In this document: positions 17,486 through 26,051 of the stretch, one piece after another
Layout of the letters: each line of letters opens with the position of its first letter
How positions within the stretch are numbered: position 1 is the first letter of the stretch
From: Bradyrhizobium sp. BR13661
Lineage (GTDB): Bacteria > Pseudomonadota > Alphaproteobacteria > Rhizobiales > Xanthobacteraceae
Assembly: GCF_029892425.1 (NCBI RefSeq)
Contig: NZ_JARXWB010000002.1
Span: 124,001-188,000, forward strand
Direction of reading: 5' to 3'
DNA: 64,000 nucleotides
Notes under the pieces: model-generated
Databases searched by the model: none
Told to the model about the DNA's origin: nothing
The model's input: only the letters and a program-made list of their open reading frames with translations
Position numbers and translations under genes: made by a program

Positions 17486-18208
17486 ATGACGCTTGACGAT
17501 TTTCCGCCCGGGATACTGCCGGCCGAGCCGGTGGTGCCGCGCGTCGACCGGGCGCTGCCGTCGGTGCAGAAGGTCACGCGCGCCGAGGAACTCCGTCTCC
17601 AGCTTGCCGACGAGATCGTGCGTGGAACCCTGGCCCCCGGGGCGCCGCTGGACGAAACCGACATCGCGCGGCGCTTCAGCGTGTCGCGGACGCCGGTGCG
17701 CGAGGCGCTGCGCCAGCTGGTCGCGAGCGGCCTGGTCGAAGCGCGGCCGCATCGCGGCGCGGTCGTCGCGCAGCCCTCGATCGAGCGTCTCAAAAGCATG
17801 TTCGAGGCGATGGCGGAGCTGGAGGCACTGTGCGCCGGCCTTGCCGCCGAGCGCATGTCGGCCGCCGAGCGCCATGGCCTGGAGGCGGTCCACGAAGAGC
17901 TGCGTGTGCTCAGCTACGCCGGTAATCCCGATCGCTTCCACGAGGTCAACGAGCGCTTCCACAACACGATCTATGCAGGATCGCAGAACGGCTACATCGC
18001 CGAGATCACGCTTGCGACGAGGGTGCGCGTACAACCATTCCGTCGCGCCCAGTTCCGCAATCTCGGCCGCCTGGCAAAGTCGCAAGCCGAGCACGACCGT
18101 GTCGTCGTCGCCATCATGCGCGGCGACAAGCAGGGCGCCGCCGCCGCGATGCGTGCGCATATCGAGCTGGTGCGCGGGGAGTACGAGATTTACGCGGTGT
18201 CGGTGTAG
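17486..18208 (+). CDS. GntR-family (FadR/FCD) transcriptional regulator
   Basis: The 240-residue regulator has an N-terminal winged helix-turn-helix at about 30-95 (LRLQLADEIVRGTLAPGAPLDETDIARRFSVSRTPVREALRQL) and a C-terminal FCD ligand domain that includes the metal-ligand-like block DRFHEVNERFHNTIY. It is the last gene of the transporter-amidase operon and lies convergent with atzF. It most likely senses a pathway intermediate and controls this operon, atzF or both. No operator could be assigned by eye. Confidence 0.9.
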   Translation: MTLDDFPPGILPAEPVVPRVDRALPSVQKVTRAEELRLQLADEIVRGTLAPGAPLDETDIARRFSVSRTPVREALRQLVASGLVEARPHRGAVVAQPSIERLKSMFEAMAELEALCAGLAAERMSAAERHGLEAVHEELRVLSYAGNPDRFHEVNERFHNTIYAGSQNGYIAEITLATRVRVQPFRRAQFRNLGRLAKSQAEHDRVVVAIMRGDKQGAAAAMRAHIELVRGEYEIYAVSV

Positions 18209-18216
18209 GGCCGCGC

Positions 18217-20034
18217 CTACGCCGTGGCTGCTTCCGCCATGAACTTCCGCCAGCCGCCATAGCTGGTGATATCCCGCGCCTCGCCCAGCACTTCCGGCTC
18301 GACCAGAAAGCCCTTCAGGCTGCGGCCATCGGCCAATCGAATTGTGCCGATCGCCATCGGCGCCGGGATCGCGTTGACGAACTTGCCGAAGGCGGACGGC
18401 GACAGCGACCAGATCTCCAGCTCGATTGACGCGCCCTTGCCGGCCTCGACGCGTAGCAGGCCCGGCTTCGGCGGCGTGGTCTTTAGCGCGTAGAGCATGT
18501 AGTCGGGCGCGGTCTTCGTCGCCTCGATCAGCTTTGCATCAAGTGCTTTCAGCTCGCCGTTCAGCGCCATGCCCGACAGATGCGCGCCGACGACGGCGAT
18601 CGGGATCTCGTCGCCACTGCCTGCGGGAAGGGAGGCGAGCGGCGCCTGCGCGACGCCCTTCGCGCCAACCGTCAGCCTGGTGTCGGCATGGAAGACCCGG
18701 CCAATACTCGCAAGCATCGCATCGCGTCCCGCGGGCGCGAGCAGCGTGATCCCGAACGGAATGCCGTCTGCGCGCATCGCCGCCGGCACGGCGAGACCGC
18801 AGAGGTCGAGCAGATTGACAAAATTGGTGTAGGTGCCGAGCCGGCTGTTGAGCTCGATCGGATTGGCGAGCACCTGCGCGGTCGTATATGCCGTCGGCGC
18901 GGTCGGCAGCACCAGCGCGTCGATGTTTGCAAAGGTGCGTTCAGCGATCTTGCGCAGGCCCTGCAGGCGATAGAGCGCAGAGAAGGTGTCTGCCGCCGTG
19001 AGCCGCGCACCTGCCGCGGTGATCTCGCGCGTCACCGGATGAATAGAGTCCGGCGCGGACGCCAGCAGATTCTTGATCACGAGATAGCGCTCGGCGACCC
19101 AGGGGCCCTCATAGAGCAGCCGCGCCGTCTCGTAGAACGGTTCGAGATCGAACTCGACCAGCGTTGCGCCGAGCGCGGTCCAGCGTTTCAGCGCATCTGC
19201 ATAGGCGGCTTCCGATTTCCTGTCGCCGAAGAAGATCAGCTGCCCATTGCGCGGCACGCCGAGGCGGAGGTTTGCCTGGAACTGCGTGAGTGCGCCAAGC
19301 GGCCGGTCGCGCGAGAACGGATCGGCCTGGTCGGGGCCCGCCATGACGGACAGTGCGAGCGCGGCGTCGTCCACCGTCAGCGCAAACACCGAAATGCAGT
19401 CGAGCGTGCGGCAGGCCGGCACGAGACCCGCGGTCGAGATCATGCCGAGGCTCGGTTTCAGCCCGACGATGTTGTTGAGCATCGCGGGCACGCGGCCCGA
19501 GCCGGCCGTGTCGGTGCCGAGCGTCAGCGGTACGAGGCCCGCACCGACGGCGGTGGCCGAGCCCGAGCTCGATCCGCCGGGAATGAGATCCTCGCGGATC
19601 GAATTTTTGGGAATGCCATAGGGTGAACGCACGCCGACGAGACCGGTCGCGAACTGGTCGAGATTGGTTTTGCCGATGATGATCGCGCCCGCGGCGCGCA
19701 GCCGTTCCACCGCGGTCGAATCGTGTGTCGGATTGTAGGAGAACGCCGGGCACGCCGCCGTGGTCGGAAAGCCCAGGGCGTCGATGTTGTCCTTCACCGC
19801 AACTGGCACGCCGTAGAGCGGCAGGCTTGCGGCGTCCTTCGCGGCGAGCTTTTCGGCTTCCGCGATCGCGTCCTTCTCGTCGCGCAGGCTGATGAAGACG
19901 GCTGGGTCATTGTGGTCGCGGATGCGCTGATAGGTCCGCGCGACCGTCTGCGCCGGCGTGAGCGTGCCCGCGCGATGCGCGGCCACAATCGCGGCGATCG
20001 TTTCAGGCTGCTCAGCCCCCATTTCAGCCTTCAT
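18217..20034 (-). CDS. atzF: Allophanate hydrolase (AtzF)
   Basis: The enzyme has 605 residues, the usual AtzF length. The amidase-signature domain occupies about residues 1-450, with Lys81 (VPVAVKDN), Ser155 (GGSSSGS) and Ser179 (TDTAGSGR). A C-terminal allophanate-hydrolase domain from about 470 ends near LVEPEVLGEARDITSYGGWRKFM. It splits allophanate, or the dicarboxyurea proposed in newer work, to ammonium and CO2. It converges with the GntR gene nine bases away and shares its nitrogen-release theme. The frame is open to 20202, but the ATG at 20034 gives the family N-terminus. No urea carboxylase genes are nearby, so a biuret-like route is more likely than a urea amidolyase route. Confidence 0.93.
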   Translation of the reverse strand: MKAEMGAEQPETIAAIVAAHRAGTLTPAQTVARTYQRIRDHNDPAVFISLRDEKDAIAEAEKLAAKDAASLPLYGVPVAVKDNIDALGFPTTAACPAFSYNPTHDSTAVERLRAAGAIIIGKTNLDQFATGLVGVRSPYGIPKNSIREDLIPGGSSSGSATAVGAGLVPLTLGTDTAGSGRVPAMLNNIVGLKPSLGMISTAGLVPACRTLDCISVFALTVDDAALALSVMAGPDQADPFSRDRPLGALTQFQANLRLGVPRNGQLIFFGDRKSEAAYADALKRWTALGATLVEFDLEPFYETARLLYEGPWVAERYLVIKNLLASAPDSIHPVTREITAAGARLTAADTFSALYRLQGLRKIAERTFANIDALVLPTAPTAYTTAQVLANPIELNSRLGTYTNFVNLLDLCGLAVPAAMRADGIPFGITLLAPAGRDAMLASIGRVFHADTRLTVGAKGVAQAPLASLPAGSGDEIPIAVVGAHLSGMALNGELKALDAKLIEATKTAPDYMLYALKTTPPKPGLLRVEAGKGASIELEIWSLSPSAFGKFVNAIPAPMAIGTIRLADGRSLKGFLVEPEVLGEARDITSYGGWRKFMAEAATA

Positions 20035-20227
20035 GGCGACAAAACTCCGGCAACATGCGTCACCCGGAACGAAGCAAGCGATGTGCCATTGTGTACAGAA
20101 TCCGGGCAGACCTGATGCTTCCGATATTATCGTGAGATCAGTGGGTTGTGCGATATTTTGACGATCGACCGGGCCGCGATCCCGCCGCCTCGTAACGGGC
20201 ATCTGCTCAAATCATGAGCAGTGACGA

Positions 20228-20722
20228 TCAGGTAAAGCCAGCGAGGATCTGCAGCAGCCGCTCGCGGTTCGCCTTGCCGATCTTCTCCTCGACATGCCGC
20301 TCGTGCTCGGCGGCGAGGCGCTTGAACTTCGTCAGTGCTGTCTCGCCTTGGGCGGTGAGGTGCAGCGCGTGCGAGCGCCGATCTGATTTGGACTTGATCC
20401 GCTTCACGAGCTTGCGCTGCTCGAGGCTGTCGAGCAGATGCACCAGCCGGGCGCGCTCGATGCCGAGCCGCTTGGCCACCGCCATCTGCGACAGGCCGGG
20501 ATTGGCGCCGATCACCGTCAGCACCGAATACTGCGTCGGCCGGATGTCGACGTCACCGAGCGTCTTGATGAAATCCTGAAAGATCCAGATCTGGAAGCGC
20601 CGTACCGCATAGCCGGCATGGCCGACCAGTGCGTCGAGGCCGATCTCGTCCGTGTCGATCCGCCGCGCCGCGCCATTGACGGCGCGTTTCCGTTGGGGAG
20701 TCTGGGCTGCACTGGCGGTCAC
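20228..20722 (-). CDS. MarR-family regulator beside feruloyl-CoA synthase
   Basis: The protein has 164 residues with a MarR winged helix (PTQYSVLTVIGANPGLSQMAVAKRLGIERARLVHLLDSLEQRKLVKR, then the wing SKSDRRSHALHLT). The GTG at 20722 is preferred because GGAG lies seven bases upstream; a TTG at 20743 is the alternative. It is transcribed divergently from the feruloyl-CoA synthase gene, and a strong palindrome lies between them. Related regulators of hydroxycinnamate genes (FerR, CouR types) are released by the aryl-CoA product, so feruloyl- or coumaroyl-CoA is the likely effector. The effector is inferred from family and context. Confidence 0.9.
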   Translation of the reverse strand: MTASAAQTPQRKRAVNGAARRIDTDEIGLDALVGHAGYAVRRFQIWIFQDFIKTLGDVDIRPTQYSVLTVIGANPGLSQMAVAKRLGIERARLVHLLDSLEQRKLVKRIKSKSDRRSHALHLTAQGETALTKFKRLAAEHERHVEEKIGKANRERLLQILAGFT

Positions 20723-20772
20723 ATCAGGTCTCCTGCCGCCCAACCTTAGCGGCTCGGCGGTTCCAGCGAAAG

Positions 20773-20793
20773 ATTGTTGTTGACGACAACAAT
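20773..20793. promoter_or_regulatory. MarR operator between marR and fcs
   Basis: ATTGTTGT at 20773-20780 and ACAACAAT at 20786-20793 are perfect 8-bp inverted arms separated by five bases (TGACG). The 21-bp site lies in the middle of the 147-bp divergent region and has the size and symmetry of MarR dimer sites. It would block transcription of both genes until an aryl-CoA accumulates. Confidence 0.8.
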
Positions 20794-20869
20794 TGCCATG
20801 CCCAACATTATGGCCAAGGCGGCCCGGAACGAGGCTGCGACCGATCCCGGATACGGGCGAGGAGGAACT

Positions 20870-22717
20870 ATGACGTCAGCCCCGCGCGGTGACGCTTCGA
20901 GCCTGTTCGCAACCCCCAAGACCGTCGCCGAGCATCGCGCTGACGGCAGCATCGTCCTGCGTTCGCCGGAGCCTCTGCGCGAGAGCGCGCGCTGTATCGG
21001 TGATTGGCTGGAGCAATGGGCGCGGCAAACGCCGGACACGATCTTCCTCGCCGAACGCGACGGCGCCGACACGCCGTGGGCCACCGTGACTTACGCGGGA
21101 GCCCTGCGGCGGGTCCGCGCGGCGGCGTCGTGGATCGTGGCGCAGGGGCTCAGCGCGGAGCGTCCCGTCGTCATTCTCTCCGACAACGGCATCGATCATG
21201 CGTTGCTTGCGCTTGCAGCGCAGCATGTCGGCGTACCGTCAGCCGCGATCTCGCCGGCCTATTCGCTGATGTCCAGGGATTTCGACAAGCTGAAAAGCAT
21301 GATCGCGCTGCTTGAGCCCGGTGCGATCTACGTGTCCGCGACCAAACCATTTGCCGCGGCGCTGGCTGCGATCAGGCCGCTGCATAAAGCGCAGATCATC
21401 AGCGGCAATGCTGGTGATGCCGATGCGCTCGCCTTCCGCGCCATCGCGGCTACCCCTGAGACACCAGATGTCGCAGCAGCTTTCGCGAAGGTGACGCCCG
21501 ATACGATCGCCAAATTCCTGTTCACCTCTGGTTCCACCGGCACGCCCAAGGCGGTCATCAACACCCAGCGCATGCTGACCTCGAGCCAGCAGGCGAAGGC
21601 ACAGACCTGGACCTTTCTCGAGCAGGGTGGCGATCTCGTCATTCTCGACTGGCTCCCCTGGAGCCACACCTTCGGCGCCAACCACAATTTCAATCTTGTC
21701 CTGCGCAATGGTGGCTCGCTTTACATCGACGGCGGAAAGCCGGCGCCGGGCCTGTTCTCGACCTCGCTGGCCAATCTGAAAAGCGTGATGCCGACGGTCT
21801 ATTTCAACGTGCCGCGCGGCTTCGATATGCTGATTGCGGCGCTACGCGGCGACGAGGAGCTGCGCCGACGCTTTTTCAGCGACGTGAAATTCGCGTTCTA
21901 TGCCGGCGCCGCGCTGCCGCAGAATCTGTGGGATGCTCTGGAAGAGCTCTCGATCAAGACTATGGGCCGTGCGCTACCGATGGTCTCGGCCTGGGGCTCG
22001 ACCGAAACCTCGCCGCTGGCGGCGGACTGCCATTTCCTCGCCGAGCGTTCCGGCAATATCGGCGTGCCGATTCCCGGGACCGAATTGAAGCTCGTCACTT
22101 CCGGCGACAAGCTGGAGGTGCGCGTGCGCGGCCCCAATGTCACGCCAGGCTACTGGAAAGCGCCTGAACTGACGAAGCAGGCTTTTGACGAGGAGGGTTT
22201 CTATCTCATCGGCGACGCCGTGAAGCTTGCTGATCGTGAGCGGCCAGAGCGCGGCCTGTTCTTCGACGGCCGCGTCGCGGAAGATTTCAAGCTGAACTCC
22301 GGCACCTGGGTCAGCGTCGGCACCTTGCGTATCGCTGGTATCGCCGCCTTGGCGCCGCTGGCGCAGGACATCGTCGTCGCCGGCCATGGCGGCGACGAGG
22401 TACGCTTTCTGGTGTTCCCGAACATTGCCGCGTGTCGCGCTCATGCCGGTCTGCCCGAGGCGGCGAGCGTGAACGACGTGTTGGCGCATGAGAAGGTCAG
22501 GACTGCCGTCGCGCACGGCCTGGCAAAACTGAAGCAGCAGGGCCCCAACTCCTCCGGCCACGCCACGCGCGCATTGTTGCTCGCCGATCCGCCATCGGTT
22601 GACGGCGGGGAGATCACCGACAAGGGCTACATCAACCAGCGCGCCGTGCTGACGCGGCGGGCCGATGCGGTCAAGCTCTTGAATGACGATGCATCGGTTG
22701 ATTGGATCGCCCTTTAG
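20870..22717 (+). CDS. fcs: Feruloyl-CoA synthase (hydroxycinnamate-CoA ligase)
   Basis: This ANL-superfamily acyl-CoA ligase has 615 residues. The AMP-binding motif FLFTSGSTGTPKAV starts near residue 216. SAWGSTETSPLA, YWKAPELTKQAFDEEGFYLIGD and the C-terminal DGRVAEDFKLNSGTWVSVG are characteristic of the feruloyl-CoA synthase family. It activates ferulate, p-coumarate or caffeate with ATP and CoA. The start at 20870 has GGAGGA just upstream. No enoyl-CoA hydratase/aldolase or vanillin dehydrogenase gene follows, so later steps of side-chain removal must be encoded elsewhere. Regulation is probably by the divergent MarR protein. Confidence 0.9.
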   Translation: MTSAPRGDASSLFATPKTVAEHRADGSIVLRSPEPLRESARCIGDWLEQWARQTPDTIFLAERDGADTPWATVTYAGALRRVRAAASWIVAQGLSAERPVVILSDNGIDHALLALAAQHVGVPSAAISPAYSLMSRDFDKLKSMIALLEPGAIYVSATKPFAAALAAIRPLHKAQIISGNAGDADALAFRAIAATPETPDVAAAFAKVTPDTIAKFLFTSGSTGTPKAVINTQRMLTSSQQAKAQTWTFLEQGGDLVILDWLPWSHTFGANHNFNLVLRNGGSLYIDGGKPAPGLFSTSLANLKSVMPTVYFNVPRGFDMLIAALRGDEELRRRFFSDVKFAFYAGAALPQNLWDALEELSIKTMGRALPMVSAWGSTETSPLAADCHFLAERSGNIGVPIPGTELKLVTSGDKLEVRVRGPNVTPGYWKAPELTKQAFDEEGFYLIGDAVKLADRERPERGLFFDGRVAEDFKLNSGTWVSVGTLRIAGIAALAPLAQDIVVAGHGGDEVRFLVFPNIAACRAHAGLPEAASVNDVLAHEKVRTAVAHGLAKLKQQGPNSSGHATRALLLADPPSVDGGEITDKGYINQRAVLTRRADAVKLLNDDASVDWIAL

Positions 22718-22779
22718 CGTCGCCGGATCAAGTTGAGCAATAAGCCAGCCATCCTGCCGCAATATACCGCACGATTCTT

Positions 22780-22798
22780 TTGTTGCCGAAGCAACTAA
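22780..22798. other. Palindrome in a gene-free convergent gap
   Basis: TTGTTGC and GCAACTAA flank CGAA, giving a perfect GTTGC/GCAAC stem; read on the minus strand it becomes a stable C(TTCG)G tetraloop. It lies in the 229-bp stretch between the end of fcs and the end of the second MarR gene, where no gene was found. It could be a terminator hairpin without a T-run, or an operator that has lost its gene; it resembles half of the MarR site at 20773. Confidence 0.4.
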
Positions 22799-22946
22799 TT
22801 TGTGCGAACCGTTCCAGACAAGGATGACGGCGAGGAAACCGCTGCGCCTGTTCATGGAGGAGACGATGCTCGGCAGAGAGGGTGCCGCGGGCAAGCGCCT
22901 GCGCATGCCTGAAAGTGATACGGGATCGCGCCTGGCGCGTCCCCCG

Positions 22947-23468
22947 TCAGCTCTCGGTGCCGCCGGTCACGGCGCCGAGATTCTCGTGCAGCCGGCGCAG
23001 CAGATCGATCAGCACCTCGCGCTCGTCTTTCGACAGACACGACAGCAGCCGCCGCTCCCGTTCGAACGCGGCGGCGATGACCTTGTCGTGGGTGGTGCGG
23101 CCCTTCGCCGTCAGCGAGATCGAATGGGTGCGGCCGTCGTTCGGATCGGTGCGGATCGACACGTGCCCGCGCTTCTCCAGGCCGGCAAGCGTGCGGCTCA
23201 CCGGGCCCTTGTCGAAACCAATAACGTGGCAGATGCGCGAGGCCGGGATGCCGGGCTCGATCGCCAGCAGCGACATGATCCGCCATTCCGTGACGTTGAC
23301 GCCGAACTGCTTCTGATAGAATGCGGTCGCACTGTTCGAGAGCTTGTTGGCGATGAAAGTGATGAAGGCCGGCACGTAACGATCAAGATCGAGCGTCGGC
23401 CCGGCATCAGTGGGCGCAGGTTTTTGGCGGGATCTGGTCGAAAGCGGCATCTCGGGAATCTGTTTCAC
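22947..23468 (-). CDS. MarR-family regulator beside the P450 gene
   Basis: The 173-residue protein has a MarR winged helix (GVNVTEWRIMSLLAIEPGIPASRICHVIGFDKGPVSRTLAGLEKRGHV, wing DPNDGRTHSISLT) and a helical C-terminus for dimerisation. It is divergent from the cytochrome P450 gene with only 65 bases between the start codons, so it probably controls that gene and itself. The start is uncertain: GTG at 23468 or ATG at 23450, neither with a strong ribosome-binding site. The effector is unknown; an aromatic acid or its CoA ester is a reasonable guess from the neighbours. Confidence 0.87.
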   Translation of the reverse strand: MKQIPEMPLSTRSRQKPAPTDAGPTLDLDRYVPAFITFIANKLSNSATAFYQKQFGVNVTEWRIMSLLAIEPGIPASRICHVIGFDKGPVSRTLAGLEKRGHVSIRTDPNDGRTHSISLTAKGRTTHDKVIAAAFERERRLLSCLSKDEREVLIDLLRRLHENLGAVTGGTES

Positions 23469-23533
23469 GGCGTGGCCAATGACCTAAAGGCAAGCGCCGC
23501 CCTTTCACAAGATCAAAATGAGGGAGGACTTTC

Positions 23534-24742
23534 ATGAGCGCACCCGGCTCCGCGACATCAGGCGTCCCGCATCTCGATGTCGATCCCTTCGACATGAACT
23601 TTCTTGCCGATCCCTATCCGGCCCACGAACTGCTGCGGGAGACCGGCCCGGTGGTCTATCTCGACAAATGGAAACTCTATGGCGTGGCGCGCTACGCCGA
23701 AGTGCATGCCGTGCTGAACGATCCCGCCACCTTCTGCTCCAGCCGCGGCGTTGGTCTCTCCGACTTCAAGAAGGAAACGCCGTGGCGGCCGCCGAGTCTG
23801 ATCCTCGAGGCCGATCCGCCGGAGCACAGCCGGACCCGCGCCGTGCTGGCAAAAGTGTTGTCGCCGACCGTGATGAAGGGGCTGCGCGACCGCTTTGCCG
23901 CGGCGGCGGAGGAGCGGGTCGAACTGCTGATCCAAAAGCGCAGCTTCGATGCGATTGCCGATCTTGCGGAAGCCTATCCGCTCTCGATCTTCCCCGACGC
24001 GTTGGGGTTGAAGCCTGAGGGCCGCGATCACCTCATCCCGTATGCAAGCCTCGTCTTCAACGCGTTCGGCCCGCCGAACCAGCTGCGCCAGGACGCAATC
24101 GCGCGTTCGGCACCACACCAGGCCTATGTCACCGATCAGTGCCAGCGGGACAACCTCACGCCCGGTGGTATCGGCGCCTGCATCCATGCCCATGTCGACG
24201 AGGGTGTGATCACGGCGACCGAGGCCCCGCTGCTGGTGCGTTCGCTGCTGTCTGCCGGCCTCGACACCACGGTCAATGGCATCGGCGCGGCCCTCTATTG
24301 CCTGGCTCGCTTTCCAGATCAGTGGCAGCGCCTGCGCGGCGACCTCACGCTCGCGCGCAATGCGTTCGAGGAGGCTGTGCGGTTCGAGAGCCCGGTGCAG
24401 ACGTTTTTCCGCACCACTACGCGGGAAGTCGAACTGTCGGGGGCGGGGATCGGCGAGGGCGAGAAGGTGCTGATGTTCCTCGCCGCGGCCAACCGCGATC
24501 CCAGACGCTGGGATCAGCCCGACAGCTACGACATCACCCGTCGCACATCGGGCCATGTCGGCTACGGCTCCGGCATTCACATGTGCGTCGGTCAGCTTGT
24601 GGCGCGGCTCGAGGGCGAGACGATGCTCTCGGCGCTGGCACGCCGCATCGAGAAGATCGAGATCGCGGGCGAGCCGAAGCGGCGTTTCAACAACACGCTG
24701 CGCGGGCTCGACAGCTTGCCGGTCGCGATCACGCCGGCATGA
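23534..24742 (+). CDS. Cytochrome P450, CYP199A-like (para-substituted benzoate/cinnamate oxidation)
   Basis: This soluble bacterial P450 has 402 residues. The I-helix carries AGLDTTVNG, the K-helix carries FEEAVRFESPVQTFFR, and the haem ligand is Cys351 in GSGIHMCVG. Long stretches match what I recall of CYP199A2 and CYP199A4 of Rhodopseudomonas palustris (VVYLDKW, SSRGVGLSDFKKE, LRGLDSLP). Those enzymes hydroxylate or O-demethylate para-substituted benzoates and cinnamates such as 4-methoxybenzoate. A P450 of this class needs a ferredoxin and reductase; in R. palustris the ferredoxin gene is adjacent, but here the next gene is a binding protein. Specificity within the family is inferred. 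Confidence 0.9.
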   Translation: MSAPGSATSGVPHLDVDPFDMNFLADPYPAHELLRETGPVVYLDKWKLYGVARYAEVHAVLNDPATFCSSRGVGLSDFKKETPWRPPSLILEADPPEHSRTRAVLAKVLSPTVMKGLRDRFAAAAEERVELLIQKRSFDAIADLAEAYPLSIFPDALGLKPEGRDHLIPYASLVFNAFGPPNQLRQDAIARSAPHQAYVTDQCQRDNLTPGGIGACIHAHVDEGVITATEAPLLVRSLLSAGLDTTVNGIGAALYCLARFPDQWQRLRGDLTLARNAFEEAVRFESPVQTFFRTTTREVELSGAGIGEGEKVLMFLAAANRDPRRWDQPDSYDITRRTSGHVGYGSGIHMCVGQLVARLEGETMLSALARRIEKIEIAGEPKRRFNNTLRGLDSLPVAITPA

Positions 24743-24779
24743 CGCTGCTGGCGACGAAAACAATGAAGGGAAGGGATCA

Positions 24780-25991
24780 ATGAGGAATTTGAAGTGGACG
24801 CTCGCGCTGGCAGCGAGCCTGATCGGCAGCGCGGCGAGCGCCGAGATTTCAGATAATGTCGTGCGCGTCGGCGTGCTCAACGACATCTCCGGCATTTTCC
24901 AGGACACCAACGGCATGGGCTCGGTCGAGGCCGCGCGCATGGCGGCCGAGGATTTCAACGGCGGCGGCAAGGGCATCAAGGTCGAGATCGTCTATGCCGA
25001 TCACCAGAACAAGGCCGATGTCGGCAATGCGATTGCGCGCAAATGGCTCGATGTCGAAGGCGTCGATGCCATCGTCGACGTGCCGAATTCGGCGGTCGGC
25101 CTCTCCATCAACACGCTGCTGCGCGATAGCCGCATGACGTACCTCGCGTCGTCGACCGCGAGCGCCGATCTCACCGGCAAGGCCTGCTCGCCCAATACCA
25201 TTCAATGGGTCAACGACACCTGGGCAACCGGCAACACCACGGCAGCGGCGATGATGTCGCGCGGCGGCAAGGACTGGTATTTCCTGACGGTCGACTACGC
25301 GCTCGGCAAGGGCATCGAGGCGGAAGCGCAGAAGTATATCGAAGGGCACGGCGGCAAGGTGCTGGGCTCCTCAAAACATCCGCTCGGCACGTCGGACTTC
25401 GCCTCGTTCCTGTTGCAGGCGCAGGGTTCGAAGGCGCGAGTGATCGGCCTCGCCAATGCCGGCGGTGACACCATCAACGCCGTGAAGCAGGCCGCCGAAT
25501 TCGGCATTCAGCAGAGCGGGCAGAAGCTCGTTGCCTTCCTGCTCTTCATCAACGACGTCCACGGCATGGGCCTCAAGGTCGCGCAGGGGCTTCAGCTCAT
25601 GGAAGCCTTCTATTGGGATATGAACGACGACACCCGCGCCTTCGCAAAACGCTTTGCTGCGCGGCCCGGCATGAACGGCAAGATGCCGAGCGGCAACCAG
25701 GCGGGGGTCTATGCCTCCACGCTTGCTTATCTCAACGCGGTCGCCGCGGCCGGCAGCGATAACGCCAAGGATGTCGTGCCGGAGATGAAGAAGTTCAGAG
25801 GCAAGGACAAGCTGTTCGGCGACACCGCGATCCGCCAGGACGGCCGCGTCGTGCATCCGATGTACCTGTTCGAGGTGAAGAAGCCGGAGGAGTCGAAATA
25901 TCCGTATGATTATTACAAGCTGGTCTCGACGATCCCGGCAGAGCAGGCGTTCCGGCCGATGGCGGAAGGTGGGTGCGAGCTGGTGAAGTAG
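24780..25991 (+). CDS. Liv-type ABC transporter substrate-binding protein
   Basis: The periplasmic binding protein has 403 residues of the branched-chain-amino-acid (Peripla_BP_6) family. Its signal peptide ends AASA near residue 21, followed by VRVGVLNDISGIFQDTNG. Members of this subgroup, with the WVNDTWATGNTTAAAMMSRGGKDWYFLTVDYALG pattern, often carry aromatic acids rather than amino acids. It lies 37 bases behind the P450 gene and is probably cotranscribed, so it may bring in the P450 substrate. No permease or ATPase genes follow, so it must share membrane parts encoded elsewhere. A GGGAAGGG ribosome-binding site precedes the ATG. Confidence 0.9.
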   Translation: MRNLKWTLALAASLIGSAASAEISDNVVRVGVLNDISGIFQDTNGMGSVEAARMAAEDFNGGGKGIKVEIVYADHQNKADVGNAIARKWLDVEGVDAIVDVPNSAVGLSINTLLRDSRMTYLASSTASADLTGKACSPNTIQWVNDTWATGNTTAAAMMSRGGKDWYFLTVDYALGKGIEAEAQKYIEGHGGKVLGSSKHPLGTSDFASFLLQAQGSKARVIGLANAGGDTINAVKQAAEFGIQQSGQKLVAFLLFINDVHGMGLKVAQGLQLMEAFYWDMNDDTRAFAKRFAARPGMNGKMPSGNQAGVYASTLAYLNAVAAAGSDNAKDVVPEMKKFRGKDKLFGDTAIRQDGRVVHPMYLFEVKKPEESKYPYDYYKLVSTIPAEQAFRPMAEGGCELVK

Positions 25992-26000
25992 CGAAACTGC

Positions 26001-26024
26001 ACCCTCTCCCGCAAGGGGGAAGGG
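26001..26024. terminator. Imperfect GC-rich hairpin between convergent genes
   Basis: ACCCTCTCCC and GGGGAAGGG can pair around GCAAG in the 60-bp gap between the convergent binding-protein and slipin genes. It lacks a T-run, so it is either a weak terminator or a short relic of the larger palindromic repeats. Confidence 0.4.
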
Positions 26025-26051
26025 AAAGGGCACCCGCGGTGGAACGGCGTC

